Below are positions 16,976 to 27,320 of a stretch of DNA of 64,000 bases, one piece after another (the stretch's first letter is position 1; every line of letters begins with the position of its first letter). A program made the position numbers and the translations under genes. The stretch lies in assembly GCF_000735455.1 (NCBI RefSeq), contig NZ_JMPS01000087.1, positions 1-64,000 on the forward strand, in the 5' to 3' direction. The notes under the pieces are model-generated. The model ran no database searches. It was not told where the DNA came from and worked only from the letters and a program-made list of their open reading frames with translations. The DNA comes from Yokenella regensburgei ATCC 49455. GTDB lineage: Bacteria; Pseudomonadota; Gammaproteobacteria; Enterobacterales; Enterobacteriaceae.

Positions 16976-18736
16976 TTGACCATCAATAAACTTTCCGGAC
17001 ATGAGCTGGCCCCCGATACCGGTGCATGGCAGACGCTGTTTGCGCAGCCAGAGCTCAATTTAAAATCCGATGACGTCCTTCGTGACACTCAGGCGCGTCT
17101 TCATTACGCGCTGGAGCAGTTTTTATTTCCACAGGCCATCTCTCCCCTGCTGCTGGTGAAAGCCCCTGAGGAGCCGGAATACCTGCAATTACTGACCCGT
17201 GTCGCAGAAGGTCTGCGCAGTGAGAAGCCTGCGCTGTGTGGCGTGCAATACGAGGTAAATCAGGGCAAGGTAACGCAACGTCCGGCAACTTCAGCTGAAG
17301 ATAATTTTGCCAGCCAGGGTGCCATCATACAGGCCGACTGGGTGGAGGCAGAGCAGCTGTTTGGCTGTGTGCGTCAGTTTAATGGTGAAATTACTCTGCA
17401 GCCAGGCCTGGTGCATCAGGCTAACGGCGGCGTGCTGGTGCTTTCGCTGCGGGCGCTGCTGACTCAGCCGCTGTTATGGATGCGTCTTAAAAACATCATC
17501 ACCCTGCAGCGTTTCGACTGGGTAAGTTTCGATGAATCGCGCCCACTGCCGGTCTCTGTGCCGTCTATGCCGCTGTCGCTTAAAGTACTGCTGGTCGGTG
17601 AGCGTGACTCCCTGGCTGATTTCCAGGAGATGGAGCCTGAGTTTAGCGCCAGTGCTATCTACTCTGAGTTTGAAGAGAATCTGCAGATTGCCGATGAAGA
17701 GACTCTACAGCAGTGGTGTCAGTGGATCTGGCAGGTCGCGCATCTGAAGGCGCTCCCTGGTCCTGCAGCAGACGCCTGGCCGCTACTCATTCGTGAAGGG
17801 GCACGTTATACCGGCGATCAGGAAACCCTGCCGCTGTGCCCACTGTGGATTGGTCGCCAGCTACGCGAAGCGGCCGCCTTCACGGAAGGAGAAACCTTCA
17901 ACGCCGAACAGTTAACGACGATGCTCGACCAGCGTCAGTGGCGTGAAGGCTTCCTTGCGGAGCGCATGCAGGATGAGATTCTGTTGGATCAAATTCTCAT
18001 TGAAACCGAAGGGGAGCGGATTGGTCAGATTAACGCCCTGTCGGTTATCGATTTTCCGGGCCATCCACGTGCCTTTGGTGAACCTTCACGCATTAGCTGC
18101 GTCGTACACGTGGGCGATGGTGAATTCACCGATATCGAGCGCAAAGCCGAGCTGGGTGGAAATATTCATGCCAAAGGCATGATGATTATGCAGTCGTTCC
18201 TGATGGCAGAGCTGGGTCTTGAGCAGCAAATCCCCTTCTCAGCCTCGTTAACCTTCGAGCAGTCGTACAGTGAAGTCGACGGCGATAGCGCCTCTATGGC
18301 CGAGCTGTGTGCGCTTATCAGCGCCCTTTCCGGCGCACCAATCAACCAGAACATTGCCATTACCGGTTCCGTTGACCAGTTTGGTCGTGCTCAACCGGTT
18401 GGCGGCCTTAACGAGAAAATCGAAGGTTTCTTTGCCATCTGCCAGCAGCGCGGCCTGACCGGCAAACAGGGCGTTATTATTCCCTCTGCGAACGTTCGTC
18501 ATCTGAGCCTTGCTCGTGACGTGCAGCAGGCGGTAGAGAGTGAGCAGTTCTTCATCTGGGCGGTGGATGACGTGACCGATGCGTTACCCCTACTGACTCA
18601 GTTACTCTGGGATGGCGAGGGGCAGACAACGCTGCTACAAACTATTCAGGAACGTATTGCGCAGGCGACACAGCCGGATGCTCGTCACCGTTATCCGTGG
18701 CCGCTTCGCTGGTTAGGTTGGTTCGGTAGCAACTGA
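16976..18736 (+). CDS. ycbZ: Lon-related protease YcbZ (LonH)
   Basis: The 586-residue protein has the length of E. coli YcbZ. It has a degenerate AAA-like N-terminal region (Walker B-like QANGGVLVLSLRALL near residue 150) and a C-terminal Lon-type S16 protease domain. The catalytic serine is in EVDGDSASMAELCALISAL and the lysine follows in GLNEKIEGFF. Its substrates are not known to me. The start is a TTG at 16976, which gives the family N-terminus MTINKL. Its stop overlaps the FadR site of fabA downstream. Confidence 0.93.
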   Translation: MTINKLSGHELAPDTGAWQTLFAQPELNLKSDDVLRDTQARLHYALEQFLFPQAISPLLLVKAPEEPEYLQLLTRVAEGLRSEKPALCGVQYEVNQGKVTQRPATSAEDNFASQGAIIQADWVEAEQLFGCVRQFNGEITLQPGLVHQANGGVLVLSLRALLTQPLLWMRLKNIITLQRFDWVSFDESRPLPVSVPSMPLSLKVLLVGERDSLADFQEMEPEFSASAIYSEFEENLQIADEETLQQWCQWIWQVAHLKALPGPAADAWPLLIREGARYTGDQETLPLCPLWIGRQLREAAAFTEGETFNAEQLTTMLDQRQWREGFLAERMQDEILLDQILIETEGERIGQINALSVIDFPGHPRAFGEPSRISCVVHVGDGEFTDIERKAELGGNIHAKGMMIMQSFLMAELGLEQQIPFSASLTFEQSYSEVDGDSASMAELCALISALSGAPINQNIAITGSVDQFGRAQPVGGLNEKIEGFFAICQQRGLTGKQGVIIPSANVRHLSLARDVQQAVESEQFFIWAVDDVTDALPLLTQLLWDGEGQTTLLQTIQERIAQATQPDARHRYPWPLRWLGWFGSN

Positions 18737-18747
18737 TCGGACTTGTT
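18731..18747. promoter_or_regulatory. FadR site upstream of fabA
   Basis: AACTGATCGGACTTGTT matches the FadR consensus AACTGGTCCGACCTGTT at most positions and lies where the activating site of E. coli fabA lies. It starts within the ycbZ stop region. FadR activates unsaturated fatty acid synthesis when long-chain acyl-CoA is low. Confidence 0.85.
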
Positions 18748-18748
18748 C

Positions 18749-18766
18749 AGCGTACACGTGTTAGCT
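18749..18766. promoter_or_regulatory. FabR site upstream of fabA
   Basis: AGCGTACACGTGTTAGCT is the imperfect palindrome bound by the FabR repressor at E. coli fabA, here unchanged in layout and one base after the FadR site. Binding balances unsaturated and saturated lipid synthesis. Confidence 0.85.
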
Positions 18767-18805
18767 ATCCTGCGTCCCGAACTCATATTAAGGCTTACTG
18801 AAAAC

Positions 18806-19324
18806 ATGGTAGATAAACGCGAATCCTATACGAAAGAAGACCTTCTTGCTTCTGGTCGCGGTGAACTGTTCGGCGCTAAAGGCCCACAGTTACCGGCCCC
18901 TAACATGCTGATGATGGATCGTGTCGTCAAGATGACCGAAACCGGCGGCAACTTTGATAAGGGTTATGTTGAAGCAGAGCTCGATATCAATCCAGACCTG
19001 TGGTTCTTTGGTTGCCACTTTATTGGCGATCCGGTCATGCCTGGCTGCCTGGGTCTTGATGCAATGTGGCAGCTGGTTGGCTTCTATCTGGGCTGGCTTG
19101 GCGGCGAAGGTAAAGGCCGTGCGCTGGGCGTAGGTGAAGTGAAATTCACCGGTCAGATTCTGCCGACCGCGAAGAAAGTCACCTACCGTATCCACTTCAA
19201 ACGTATCGTTAACCGTCGCCTGATCATGGGCCTTGCGGATGGCGAAGTGCTGGTCGACGGTCGTCTGATCTACAGCGCAAGCGATCTGAAAGTGGGTCTG
19301 TTCCAGGACACTTCTGCGTTCTAA
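18806..19324 (+). CDS. fabA: 3-hydroxydecanoyl-ACP dehydratase/isomerase
   Basis: FabA dehydrates 3-hydroxydecanoyl-ACP and isomerises the trans-2 to the cis-3 product, the branch point to unsaturated fatty acids. The 172-residue product is nearly identical to E. coli FabA; catalytic His71 is in [13 protein letters not shown] and Asp85 in LGLDAMWQL (70 and 84 in mature numbering). The ATG at 18806 gives the exact family N-terminus [13 protein letters not shown]. FadR and FabR sites stand 40-75 bases upstream. Confidence 0.98.
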   Translation: MVDKRESYTKEDLLASGRGELFGAKGPQLPAPNMLMMDRVVKMTETGGNFDKGYVEAELDINPDLWFFGCHFIGDPVMPGCLGLDAMWQLVGFYLGWLGGEGKGRALGVGEVKFTGQILPTAKKVTYRIHFKRIVNRRLIMGLADGEVLVDGRLIYSASDLKVGLFQDTSAF

Positions 19325-19353
19325 TCTACCGTTTAGTTTCCGCTATAAACGGC

Positions 19354-19378
19354 GAAGCCACCGCATTGCGGTGGCTTC
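19354..19378. terminator. Hairpin between fabA and rmf
   Basis: Eleven-base arms GAAGCCACCGC and GCGGTGGCTTC flank a three-base loop between the convergent stops of fabA and rmf. No strong T-run follows, so it may act as a weak terminator or as a 3' stabiliser. Confidence 0.6.
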
Positions 19379-19396
19379 TGGTCTAAAGAGACAGCA

Positions 19397-19564
19397 TCAG
19401 GCGATTACTGCCCTGTCCTCCATGGCTTCTCGCCAGCCTCCTAGCCAGTGCGACCGTTGATTAATGGTCTGATAGGGACAGATTTCTTTTGATTTGCCAG
19501 CGATGCCAGCCTGGTACCCACGTTGATGTGCCCGTTCCAGGCGATCTCGTTTTTGTCTCTTCAT
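19397..19564 (-). CDS. rmf: Ribosome modulation factor RMF
   Basis: The 55-residue basic protein reads MKRQKRDRLERAHQRGYQAG, continues with IAGKSKEICPYQTINQRSHW and ends LGGWREAMEDRAVIA. It aligns over its whole length with E. coli RMF (55 residues). RMF binds the 30S subunit in stationary phase and drives 70S ribosomes into inactive 100S dimers. It lies between fabA and pqiC, its place in E. coli. The AT-rich upstream region (19565-19764) probably holds its growth-phase and ppGpp-dependent promoter. Confidence 0.97.
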   Translation of the reverse strand: MKRQKRDRLERAHQRGYQAGIAGKSKEICPYQTINQRSHWLGGWREAMEDRAVIA

Positions 19565-19764
19565 GCCTCGTTTCCCTCATTTCTTGGATCTGGTGGAAAA
19601 GAAAACAGTGGTCACGAAATGTGCAACCACACATAACGAATACCGCGAAATCCGCCGATCGTCAATGCGCAAAATTCACGCCAGTGTCATATTTGTGAGC
19701 TACGCGAAGAATCATTTGTACAAAAACTGTGAGGCCGTACGGGTAATTTGCTGAAGGGGCAAAC

Positions 19765-19799
19765 AAAAAAGCCGCAGCAGATACAGGATCTGATGCGGC
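19765..19799 (-). terminator. Terminator of the pqi operon
   Basis: Read on the minus strand, GCCGCATCAG and CTGCTGCGGC form a hairpin followed by TTTTTTG. It lies 22 bases beyond the pqiC stop and should end the pqiABC transcript. Confidence 0.85.
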
Positions 19800-19820
19800 G
19801 TTCTTTACGATTAATTTACC

Positions 19821-20384
19821 TTATGGTAACTGGTTTACCGCCCTGGCAATCGCGCTGGCTTCCTGGCTCCATGCCTGCCCCAGAACCTTCACCATCTCAT
19901 CGTAGCCGTCTTTATTCTGCTTAAGCTCAATGTAGAACGGACGCTTAATCAGCTGGCCCTGGTGGTTCAGCAGCCACTCACCGCTAACGATAACCCGACC
20001 ATCATAGCGACCGTGGAAACCGGTCACCGAGACGTTCAGCGTATCCTGACTGCTGCCAAGCGGCTGTGAAGCGACCACCCAACCCGGCAGCTGGCTGCTC
20101 AGGTTCGCCACCAGCGTTGTGCGCAGCTGCTGGTCGAGCGGGCTGGCCCACAGGTTGTTATTAGCGATAGTGTACTGCACGTCGCTGGTCTGATAGGCCA
20201 CCCCGTTGCCGGCGAGAAAATCAGGGATCGAGACCTGCTCGACCCATAGCAGCCGGTTACCCTGACTGGTGGCGCTCTGCGCGCCACTCTGTGCCAACGG
20301 TAGCTGGTAGTAGGTTTTGTTTTCAACACTACTGCTGCAAGCCGTTAAGGCCAGAGCCAGCATGAAAATTAGCCCTTTTTTCAT
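19821..20384 (-). CDS. pqiC: Outer-membrane lipoprotein PqiC
   Basis: PqiC is the lipoprotein partner of the PqiAB intermembrane lipid transport system, anchored in the outer membrane. The 187-residue product has a lipoprotein signal (MKKGLIFMLALALTAC, lipobox LTAC, Cys16) and the ABC-type auxiliary (DUF330) domain. E. coli YmbA/PqiC is the same length. Its ATG overlaps the pqiB stop as ATGA, so the two are translationally coupled. Confidence 0.95.
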   Translation of the reverse strand: MKKGLIFMLALALTACSSSVENKTYYQLPLAQSGAQSATSQGNRLLWVEQVSIPDFLAGNGVAYQTSDVQYTIANNNLWASPLDQQLRTTLVANLSSQLPGWVVASQPLGSSQDTLNVSVTGFHGRYDGRVIVSGEWLLNHQGQLIKRPFYIELKQNKDGYDEMVKVLGQAWSQEASAIARAVNQLP

Positions 20385-22021
20385 TGTTTCGCCCTCTTCG
20401 GCTCTGGATCTTTTTTGTCCTTCGCTTCAAACACCAGCGCGTTGCTCTTCTCGTTCAGCGTTTTCAGAACCGGCTGCAGCTCGCGCAGTACCTGGTCAAG
20501 ACGTTGCATATCGCCCACCATCTTGTTGTACGCCGCCGATCCAGGCTGGAAGCCCTTCATGCTGCGATTCAGTTCCACCAGAGTCTGCTGCATGTTCTGC
20601 GGCAGCTGCTGCATCGACTGGCTGGAAGTTATCTTGTTGAGGCTATCAAGCGTCGTCTGCAGGTTACGCATCGTCCGCTGGCTTTCCGACAAGGTATTCG
20701 TCGCCTGCTCGATCATCGGGTTAAGCGGTAGATTGTTGATCTTGTCGAGCGTCTCCATCAGCTTCTGCTGGATCTGCGCCAGACCACCGCTTACCGCCGG
20801 TACAATCTTATAGCCACCAAATTCACGCATACCGGTCACCGCTGGCGCATTCGGGTAGAAGTCGAGATCGACATACAACGCGCCGGTGATGATATTCCCG
20901 GTTTTCAGCGAACCACGCAGACCGCGTTTGATAAGTTCGTTGATATGCCCCGGTACATCCGGATTTTCACCCAGTTCGCTTGCCAGTCGCTCCGGCTCGA
21001 TGCGAATCAGCACCGGAATGCGGTAGTCATCGTTCAACGCCTGACGCAGACCCGGCACGAAGAACGGCACCTGGCTAACGGTCCCCAGACGAATACCGCG
21101 GAATTCAACCGGTGCGCCCGGCTGCAGGCCACGAACGGAATCTTTAAAGAACATCAGGTAATCGATGTGATCGGTATAGAGCGAGTCCTGAATACTTTTC
21201 TGATCGTCATACAGGGCGAAGGCGGTTTTTTCCACCACCGGCTGCCCCTGCTCCCACCCTTCCGGCACGTCAAAACTCACACCACCGCCAAACAGCGTGG
21301 TCAGAGAACCCATCTCGACGCGCATCCCGGCAGAGGTCAGATCGACCGCGATCCCGCTGTCTTTCCAGAAGCGAACGTTGCTGGTTACCAGCCTGTCATA
21401 CGGCGCGCTGATAAAGAGCTGATAGCGGATGGAACGCTTATCGGAATCAAAGGTGCTGGTTTCCACAGAGCCCACGCGATAACCACGGAACAGCACCGGG
21501 TCACCCGGGCTCAGCTGCCCTGCACGCTTACTGTCGAGGATAATGCGCACCCCTTTGGCATCCGGTGGCGCCAGCGGGGGGGCATCCAGCAGCTGATAGT
21601 TCGCCGCCTTGCCGCCCTGTTTGCCAGGCTGTAGCTCAATGTAGGCACCGGAAAGCAGCGTGCTAAGCCCGCTGACGCCTTCGCGGCCAATCTGTGGCTT
21701 CACCACCCAGAATACGGAGTCTTTGTGCAGCAGCTTTTCCATGCCGGAATTGAGCCGCGCTTTGATCTGTACGTGTTTTAAGTCATCCGAGAGCGTTGCT
21801 GTTTCTACCACCCCCACGTTGACGCTTCGGCTTTTGATGGTGGTTTTGCCACCTTCAATGCCATCCGCGCTGGTCGTAATCAGCGTGACCTCAGGCCCCT
21901 GATGGCTGTAATGGTAGAACAGGATCCATGCGCCAATCAGCACGGTCACGATTGGAAAAATCCAGACGGGAGACCAGTTTTTCACTTTTTGCACTTTTGC
22001 CTCCCCGCGGTTAGTTTCCAT
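20381..22021 (-). CDS. pqiB: MCE-domain lipid transport protein PqiB
   Basis: PqiB is an inner-membrane-anchored MCE protein whose stacked rings and C-terminal coiled coil form a periplasm-spanning lipid tunnel. The 546-residue product matches E. coli PqiB in length. One span lies near residues 20-38 (SPVWIFPIVTVLIGAWILFY), three MCE domains follow (each opening with a variant of GPEVTLITTSADGI), then a long helix region near 440-520 (NPMIEQATNTLSESQRTM). The start at 22021 gives METNRGEAKVQKVKNW; a start six codons upstream is less likely. It overlaps pqiA by 11 bases. Confidence 0.96.
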   Translation of the reverse strand: METNRGEAKVQKVKNWSPVWIFPIVTVLIGAWILFYHYSHQGPEVTLITTSADGIEGGKTTIKSRSVNVGVVETATLSDDLKHVQIKARLNSGMEKLLHKDSVFWVVKPQIGREGVSGLSTLLSGAYIELQPGKQGGKAANYQLLDAPPLAPPDAKGVRIILDSKRAGQLSPGDPVLFRGYRVGSVETSTFDSDKRSIRYQLFISAPYDRLVTSNVRFWKDSGIAVDLTSAGMRVEMGSLTTLFGGGVSFDVPEGWEQGQPVVEKTAFALYDDQKSIQDSLYTDHIDYLMFFKDSVRGLQPGAPVEFRGIRLGTVSQVPFFVPGLRQALNDDYRIPVLIRIEPERLASELGENPDVPGHINELIKRGLRGSLKTGNIITGALYVDLDFYPNAPAVTGMREFGGYKIVPAVSGGLAQIQQKLMETLDKINNLPLNPMIEQATNTLSESQRTMRNLQTTLDSLNKITSSQSMQQLPQNMQQTLVELNRSMKGFQPGSAAYNKMVGDMQRLDQVLRELQPVLKTLNEKSNALVFEAKDKKDPEPKRAKQ

Positions 22022-23279
22022 GCTTGTACGACTCCTCATCGCTAGAATCTGGCTCGCGATCCCAGGTTAACCGGGGATCGAAGGTCATGGCTGAAAACAT
22101 GGTCATGATAACGACCAGGGCGAACATCAGCGCACCGATATCAGGGTAAATATTCATAAGCCCTCCCATCCGCACGAGGGCAGAGAGCACCGCAATGACA
22201 AATACATCGATCATCGACCAGCGGCCGACGAACTCTACGACTTCATAAATCAGATGCATCCGCTCGCAGTCGCGCTTACCGTGGCCTTTGGCATCCCAGC
22301 AAAGCCAGGTAATCGCGATCATTTTAAGCGTCGGCACCATGATACTGGCGATGAAAATAACCGCCGCCACCGGGTAAGACCCTTCACTCCAGATAAGCAC
22401 CACCCCGGCCATGATGGTCGACGGCATTTTGTCGCCCAGCAGGTCGGTAATCATGATTGGCAGCACGTTAGCGGGAATATAGAGAAACACCGACGTTATC
22501 AGCAGCGCCATCGTCCACTGCAGGCTATTTTTCCGCCGTGGATGCGCTACAGTCTGGCAGCGCGAGCAGGTTTCCTCATCGGCGGGCATAATCGCGGTAC
22601 AGCACGGGCAAGAGCGCAGGCCCTGACGCAGGCCGGTCGTCCCGACCTTCAGCGGCTGCGCCACCGGCGGCATTGGGGCAATGTCGTCCCACAGCCAGCG
22701 GCGGTCCACGCACTGAAACGCCCGCAGTTGCAGCACGCAGAACAGACACCAGGGAATAAAGCTGCTGCCGATACCGATTTCGCCATAGGCCATCAGCTTA
22801 ACGAAGCTCACCAGGACGCCGGCAAGGAAAATCTCCGCCATCCCCCAGGTTTTCAGCTGGAACAGAATTTTGGCAAGGTACACCTGCAGCTTTAACGGCA
22901 TTCTCACCCGATTAACCAGCAGCATGATCGTCACCAGGCAAAACGCTGGCACTAGCTGGACAAAGAGAATGAAGAAGGTGCCGAGGCTGGCGTAGTCTTC
23001 CGAGAACAGCACGCGCGGAATTTGCAGCAGCTCAATTTCACTGCTGATCCCGGCAACGTTCATGCTCACAAAGGGAAACAGGTTGGCCAGCAGCAGCATA
23101 AACAGCGCCGCCAGCGCATAGGCAGAGGGACGCTGCCGGGGCGCGTCCCATAGGGTAGTCAGCGTGGTGCCGCAGCGCGGACACCCTGCTTTATGTCGAT
23201 GCTCAAGATGCGGCAACGCCACCAGCAGGTCGCATTGCGGGCACAAAATGTGCCGTGCAGCATGATGTTGTTCGCACAT
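22011..23279 (-). CDS. pqiA: Inner-membrane protein PqiA
   Basis: PqiA is the multi-pass inner-membrane component of the Pqi lipid transport system. The 422-residue product (417 in E. coli) has two repeats of the PqiA domain, each starting with a zinc-ribbon-like cysteine motif (HILCPQCDLLVALP with CPRCG, and CPCCTAIM with CSRC), followed by about four spans each. It is the first gene of pqiABC, 12 bases after uup. The operon is paraquat-inducible and SoxRS-linked in E. coli; I did not identify a SoxS box. Confidence 0.95.
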   Translation of the reverse strand: MCEQHHAARHILCPQCDLLVALPHLEHRHKAGCPRCGTTLTTLWDAPRQRPSAYALAALFMLLLANLFPFVSMNVAGISSEIELLQIPRVLFSEDYASLGTFFILFVQLVPAFCLVTIMLLVNRVRMPLKLQVYLAKILFQLKTWGMAEIFLAGVLVSFVKLMAYGEIGIGSSFIPWCLFCVLQLRAFQCVDRRWLWDDIAPMPPVAQPLKVGTTGLRQGLRSCPCCTAIMPADEETCSRCQTVAHPRRKNSLQWTMALLITSVFLYIPANVLPIMITDLLGDKMPSTIMAGVVLIWSEGSYPVAAVIFIASIMVPTLKMIAITWLCWDAKGHGKRDCERMHLIYEVVEFVGRWSMIDVFVIAVLSALVRMGGLMNIYPDIGALMFALVVIMTMFSAMTFDPRLTWDREPDSSDEESYKHGN

Positions 23280-23291
23280 CCGGAGCCTCTC

Positions 23292-25199
23292 TTACGCGCC
23301 GTTTTTCAACGATTCCAGATATTCCCAACGCTCGAAAGCGGCTTCCAGAGCCTGTTCAGCCAACGCCAGGTCTGCAAGAACCTTTTGCGTATGGTCATGA
23401 GCCTGGCTGAAAAATGTCGCATCGGCAACCTGAGCCTGGAGTGATCCCAGCTCGGCTTCCAGTTGCTCAAGCTGCTGTGGCAACTGCTCCAGTTCGCGTT
23501 GCAGTTTATAGCTTAGTTTGCTGCTGCCGCGTTTTGCAATTTCTGCTTTTGGCGCAGCGACATCCGTCACTTTCTTCTCAACCGACGATTTCTGCGCCAG
23601 CGACTGTGCCTGCTGCCCACGAGCGTCATGATAACCGCCAACATACTGGCCAATGCGCCCTTCGCCTTCGAAGATCCAGCAGTCGGTGACGGTGTTATCA
23701 ACGAACTGACGATCGTGGCTCACCAGCAACACGGTGCCCTGATAGCCGTCGATAAGTTCTTCCAGCAGCTCAAGCGTTTCCACATCGAGGTCGTTGGTCG
23801 GTTCATCGAGGATCATCAGGTTGCTTGGCTTAAGGAACAAACGCGCCAGCAGCAGACGGTTACGCTCCCCGCCGGATAATGCGCGCACGGGTGTCATCGC
23901 ACGTTTCGGGTGGAACAGGAAGTCCTGCAGGTAGCCAAGGATATGACGCGGCTTGCCGTTAACCATCACCTCCTGCTTACCTTCGGCGAGGTTATCCATC
24001 ACCGTTTTTTCCGGATCCAGCTCGGCGCGATGCTGATCGAAATAGGCTACTTCAAGCTTGGTTCCAACGTGGATGCGCCCGCTGTCCGCCTGCAGTTGAC
24101 CGAGCATCAGCTTCAGCAGCGTAGTTTTACCGCAGCCGTTCGGGCCAATCAGCGCAATTTTGTCGCCGCGCTGAACCTGAGCGGAGAAATCTCTCACCAG
24201 CACTTTGCCATCGATCTGGTAGTTAACGTCTTCCATCTCGAAGACAATCTTGCCAGAGCGGGTGGCTTCTTCCACCTGCATCTTCGCGCTGCCCATCACC
24301 TCACGGCGTTCGCTACGTTCGCGGCGCATGGCTTTCAGAGCGCGGACGCGGCCTTCGTTACGGGTACGACGGGCTTTGATCCCCTGACGGATCCACACCT
24401 CTTCCTGCGCCAGCTTGCGGTCAAATTCGGCGTTCTGCAGCTCTTCAACGCGCAGCGCTTCTTCTTTCTCGAGCAGGTACTGATCGTAGCTACCCGGATA
24501 GGTCACGAGCTTACCGCGATCGAGATCGACAATACGGGTTGCCATATTGCGGATGAAAGAACGGTCGTGCGAGATAAAGATGATGGTGCCTTTGAACTGC
24601 TTCAGGAACCCTTCCAGCCAGTCAATCGTTTCAATATCGAGGTGGTTCGTCGGTTCATCGAGCAGCAGCACGCGCGGTCCGCTGACCAGCGCGCGGCCCA
24701 GCGCCGCTTTACGCAGCCAGCCACCGGAGAGCGAGGCCAGCGCCACGTTCGGATCCAGATTCAGCTGTGCCAGCACTTCATTGATGCGGTTTTCCAGCTG
24801 CCACAGCCCGTGGTGATCGAGCTGCTCCTGAATGCGCGCCATCTCATTAAGATTTTTATCGCTCGGATCGGTCATCACCAGGCGCGAGATATCGTGATAC
24901 TGCTTCAGGTATTCGGCCTGTTCGGCAATCCCCTCGGCGACGAAATCATAAACGCTGCCTTCCACGTTGCGCGGCGGATCCTGCTGCAGACGAGCCACAA
25001 CCAGATCCTGCTCATAAATGATGCGCCCATCGTCAAGTCCCTGCTCGCGATTGAGGATCTTCATCAGCGTGGATTTACCAGCACCGTTACGCCCGACGAG
25101 ACAGACGCGTTCGTTGTCTTCGATATGCAGTTCCGCATTATCGAGAAGCGGCGCATCGCTGAACGACAGCCAGGCGCCATGCATACTAATCAGTGACAT
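23292..25199 (-). CDS. uup: ABC-F ATPase Uup
   Basis: Uup is a soluble ABC-F protein with two ATPase domains. In E. coli its loss raises transposon precise excision, and the family acts on ribosomes. The 635-residue product is the E. coli length. Walker A motifs are GRNGAGKST near residue 37 and GPNGCGKTT near 353; the signatures are SLSGGWLRKAAL and LSGGERNRLLL; the Walker B segments are LLLDEPTNHLD and MILDEPTNDLD. A C-terminal coiled coil (about 560-630) binds DNA. It lies 12 bases behind rlmL and 12 ahead of pqiA, so rlmL-uup-pqiABC may be partly cotranscribed. Confidence 0.97.
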   Translation of the reverse strand: MSLISMHGAWLSFSDAPLLDNAELHIEDNERVCLVGRNGAGKSTLMKILNREQGLDDGRIIYEQDLVVARLQQDPPRNVEGSVYDFVAEGIAEQAEYLKQYHDISRLVMTDPSDKNLNEMARIQEQLDHHGLWQLENRINEVLAQLNLDPNVALASLSGGWLRKAALGRALVSGPRVLLLDEPTNHLDIETIDWLEGFLKQFKGTIIFISHDRSFIRNMATRIVDLDRGKLVTYPGSYDQYLLEKEEALRVEELQNAEFDRKLAQEEVWIRQGIKARRTRNEGRVRALKAMRRERSERREVMGSAKMQVEEATRSGKIVFEMEDVNYQIDGKVLVRDFSAQVQRGDKIALIGPNGCGKTTLLKLMLGQLQADSGRIHVGTKLEVAYFDQHRAELDPEKTVMDNLAEGKQEVMVNGKPRHILGYLQDFLFHPKRAMTPVRALSGGERNRLLLARLFLKPSNLMILDEPTNDLDVETLELLEELIDGYQGTVLLVSHDRQFVDNTVTDCWIFEGEGRIGQYVGGYHDARGQQAQSLAQKSSVEKKVTDVAAPKAEIAKRGSSKLSYKLQRELEQLPQQLEQLEAELGSLQAQVADATFFSQAHDHTQKVLADLALAEQALEAAFERWEYLESLKNGA

Positions 25200-25211
25200 T
25201 TTCTATTTCCT

Positions 25212-27320
25212 TCAGGCTTCGGTTATCAACCAGCAATTGTGGATCTGGCGGTTGCGGCCAAAGTCCTGAGACTGCGTTTTTTGTGTAATATCCTGCGCTT
25301 TCAGCCCCAGTGCCGCCAGGCCTTCGTGGTCCATACGGAAACCGCGCTTGTTGTTAGAGAACATAATCGTGCCACCTTTGCGCAGCAGACGTTTCAGATC
25401 TTTCATCAGACGCAGATGATCGCGCTGTACGTCAAAGGTGTCTTCCATCCGCTTCGAGTTAGAGAACGTTGGCGGATCGATAAAGATAAGATCGAACTGC
25501 TCGTCAGCGTCGCGCAGCCAGCCCAGCACGTCAGCCTGCAGCAGGCGGTGTGGACGACCGGTGAGGCCGTTCAGGCGCAGGTTCCGCTCGGCCCACTCAA
25601 GATAGGTACGTGACATATCAACGGTAGTGGTGCTTCGCGCACCGCCAAGACCCGCATGCACGCTGGCGCTACCGGTGTAAGAGAACAGGTTGAGGAAATC
25701 TTTGCCTTTACTCATCTGGCCGAGCATGCGGCGGGCGATACGGTGATCGAGGAACAGGCCGGTGTCCAGATAATCGGTCAGGTTCACCCACAGGCGCGCG
25801 TTGTATTCGCTCACCTGCATGAATTCGCCCTTCTCGTTCATCTTCTGATACTGATTCGTCCCTTTCTGACGCTCACGGGTTTTCAGCACCAGCTTGTTCG
25901 GCGCAATGCCCAGCACGCCGATGGTGGCAGCGATGATATCAAACAGACGCTGACGCGCTTTATTGGCATCAACGGTCTTCGGCGGGGCATATTCCTGTAC
26001 CACTACCCAGTCGGCGTAGCGGTCGATTGCCACGTTATATTCCGGAAGATCGGCGTCATAGATGCGGTAGCATTCGATGCCTTCCTGACGCGCCCATTTG
26101 TCGAGCTTCTTCAGGTTTTTCTTCAGACGGTTAGCAAAGTCATCGCCCATGCTGCTGACCGGCGCATCACCGGTCGTTTCCGCCAGATGATAGTTCTTCT
26201 GTACGCAGTCCAGCGGGCCGTTCTTGGCTTTGAACTGGCGCTCGGCGCGCAGCTGCAGGCAGCTCAGGAGATCCGGCGAGGCGCTGAACATAGAGAGGTT
26301 CCAGCCGCCAAACTGGCTCTTCAACAAACGACCCAGCATGCTGTGCAGCGCAATCAGCGCCGGTTCGCTGTCGAGACGTTCACCGTACGGCGGGTTGCTG
26401 ATAACGGTACCGTACGGCCCTTTTGGCAGTGGATTGATAAGCTTCGCCGCGTCCTGTACTTCAAAGGTGATGAGCTCACCGATCCCGGCGCGACGGGCGT
26501 TGCTACGCGCACGCTCGATGACGCGACCATCGATATCAGAGCCGTAGAAGCGCGAACCATAGGCCGCCAGCCCCGCGCGAGCACGCGTCTGGGCTTCGGC
26601 TTTCACTTCCTGCCACACGGCATCATCATGCTGCGCCCAACCGCTGAAGCCCCAGTGACCACGATGCAGGCCTGGTGCACGATCGGTCGCCCACATGGCG
26701 GCTTCAATCAGCAGCGTCCCGGAACCGCACATCGGGTCCAGCAGCGGCGTGCCCTGCTGCCAGCCGGAGCGCATCACGATGGCCGCCGCGAGGTTTTCTT
26801 TAATCGGCGCCACGCCGGTGCGATCGCGGTAGCCGCGCAGGTGCAGACCTTCACCGCTGAGATCGAGGGCAATGCTCGCCACTTCTTTATTTAGACGCAC
26901 GTTGATGCGCAGATCCGGGCTGTCGCGATCGACGCTCGGACGCGGTAAATTTTTGCGGGTAAAGGCATCGACGATGGCATCTTTCACCTTCATCGCCCCG
27001 TACTGGCTATTACGGATCTCATCGTTCAGGCCGTTAAAGCTGACGGCAAACGTAGCATCCGGGGTGAAGATCTGCGTCCAGTCGATGGCCTGCACGCCCA
27101 GATAGAGATCAAGGTCGCTGTAAACTTTGCATTCGCCCAAAGGCAGAATGATGCGCGAAGCCAGGCGGCTCCACATAAGGCTCTGATAAACCAGCCGCGT
27201 GTCGCCCTGGAAATGGACACCACCCTGAACAATCTGGCAGGCGCTCGCACCCAACCCTTCGAGTTCAGTTTTTAACAGCTCTTCCAGCCCACGGGCCGTA
27301 CTGGCAAACAGAGATTTCAT
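25212..27320 (-). CDS. rlmL: Bifunctional 23S rRNA methyltransferase RlmKL
   Basis: RlmKL makes m2G2445 (RlmL half) and m7G2069 (RlmK half) of 23S rRNA. The 702-residue product has the E. coli length. An N-terminal THUMP domain (about 45-155) is followed by the RlmL Rossmann domain with [16 protein letters not shown] and catalytic SNPPYGERL. The C-terminal RlmK domain has [17 protein letters not shown] and [12 protein letters not shown] chose the ATG at 27320 ([17 protein letters not shown]), the family start; a start seven codons upstream also exists. Confidence 0.97.
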   Translation of the reverse strand: MKSLFASTARGLEELLKTELEGLGASACQIVQGGVHFQGDTRLVYQSLMWSRLASRIILPLGECKVYSDLDLYLGVQAIDWTQIFTPDATFAVSFNGLNDEIRNSQYGAMKVKDAIVDAFTRKNLPRPSVDRDSPDLRINVRLNKEVASIALDLSGEGLHLRGYRDRTGVAPIKENLAAAIVMRSGWQQGTPLLDPMCGSGTLLIEAAMWATDRAPGLHRGHWGFSGWAQHDDAVWQEVKAEAQTRARAGLAAYGSRFYGSDIDGRVIERARSNARRAGIGELITFEVQDAAKLINPLPKGPYGTVISNPPYGERLDSEPALIALHSMLGRLLKSQFGGWNLSMFSASPDLLSCLQLRAERQFKAKNGPLDCVQKNYHLAETTGDAPVSSMGDDFANRLKKNLKKLDKWARQEGIECYRIYDADLPEYNVAIDRYADWVVVQEYAPPKTVDANKARQRLFDIIAATIGVLGIAPNKLVLKTRERQKGTNQYQKMNEKGEFMQVSEYNARLWVNLTDYLDTGLFLDHRIARRMLGQMSKGKDFLNLFSYTGSASVHAGLGGARSTTTVDMSRTYLEWAERNLRLNGLTGRPHRLLQADVLGWLRDADEQFDLIFIDPPTFSNSKRMEDTFDVQRDHLRLMKDLKRLLRKGGTIMFSNNKRGFRMDHEGLAALGLKAQDITQKTQSQDFGRNRQIHNCWLITEA

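Noticed and set aside
16976-16978. TTG as start of ycbZ looked like a misplaced start
   Set aside because: It gives the exact family N-terminus and no ATG fits nearby, so it is accepted as a genuine TTG start.
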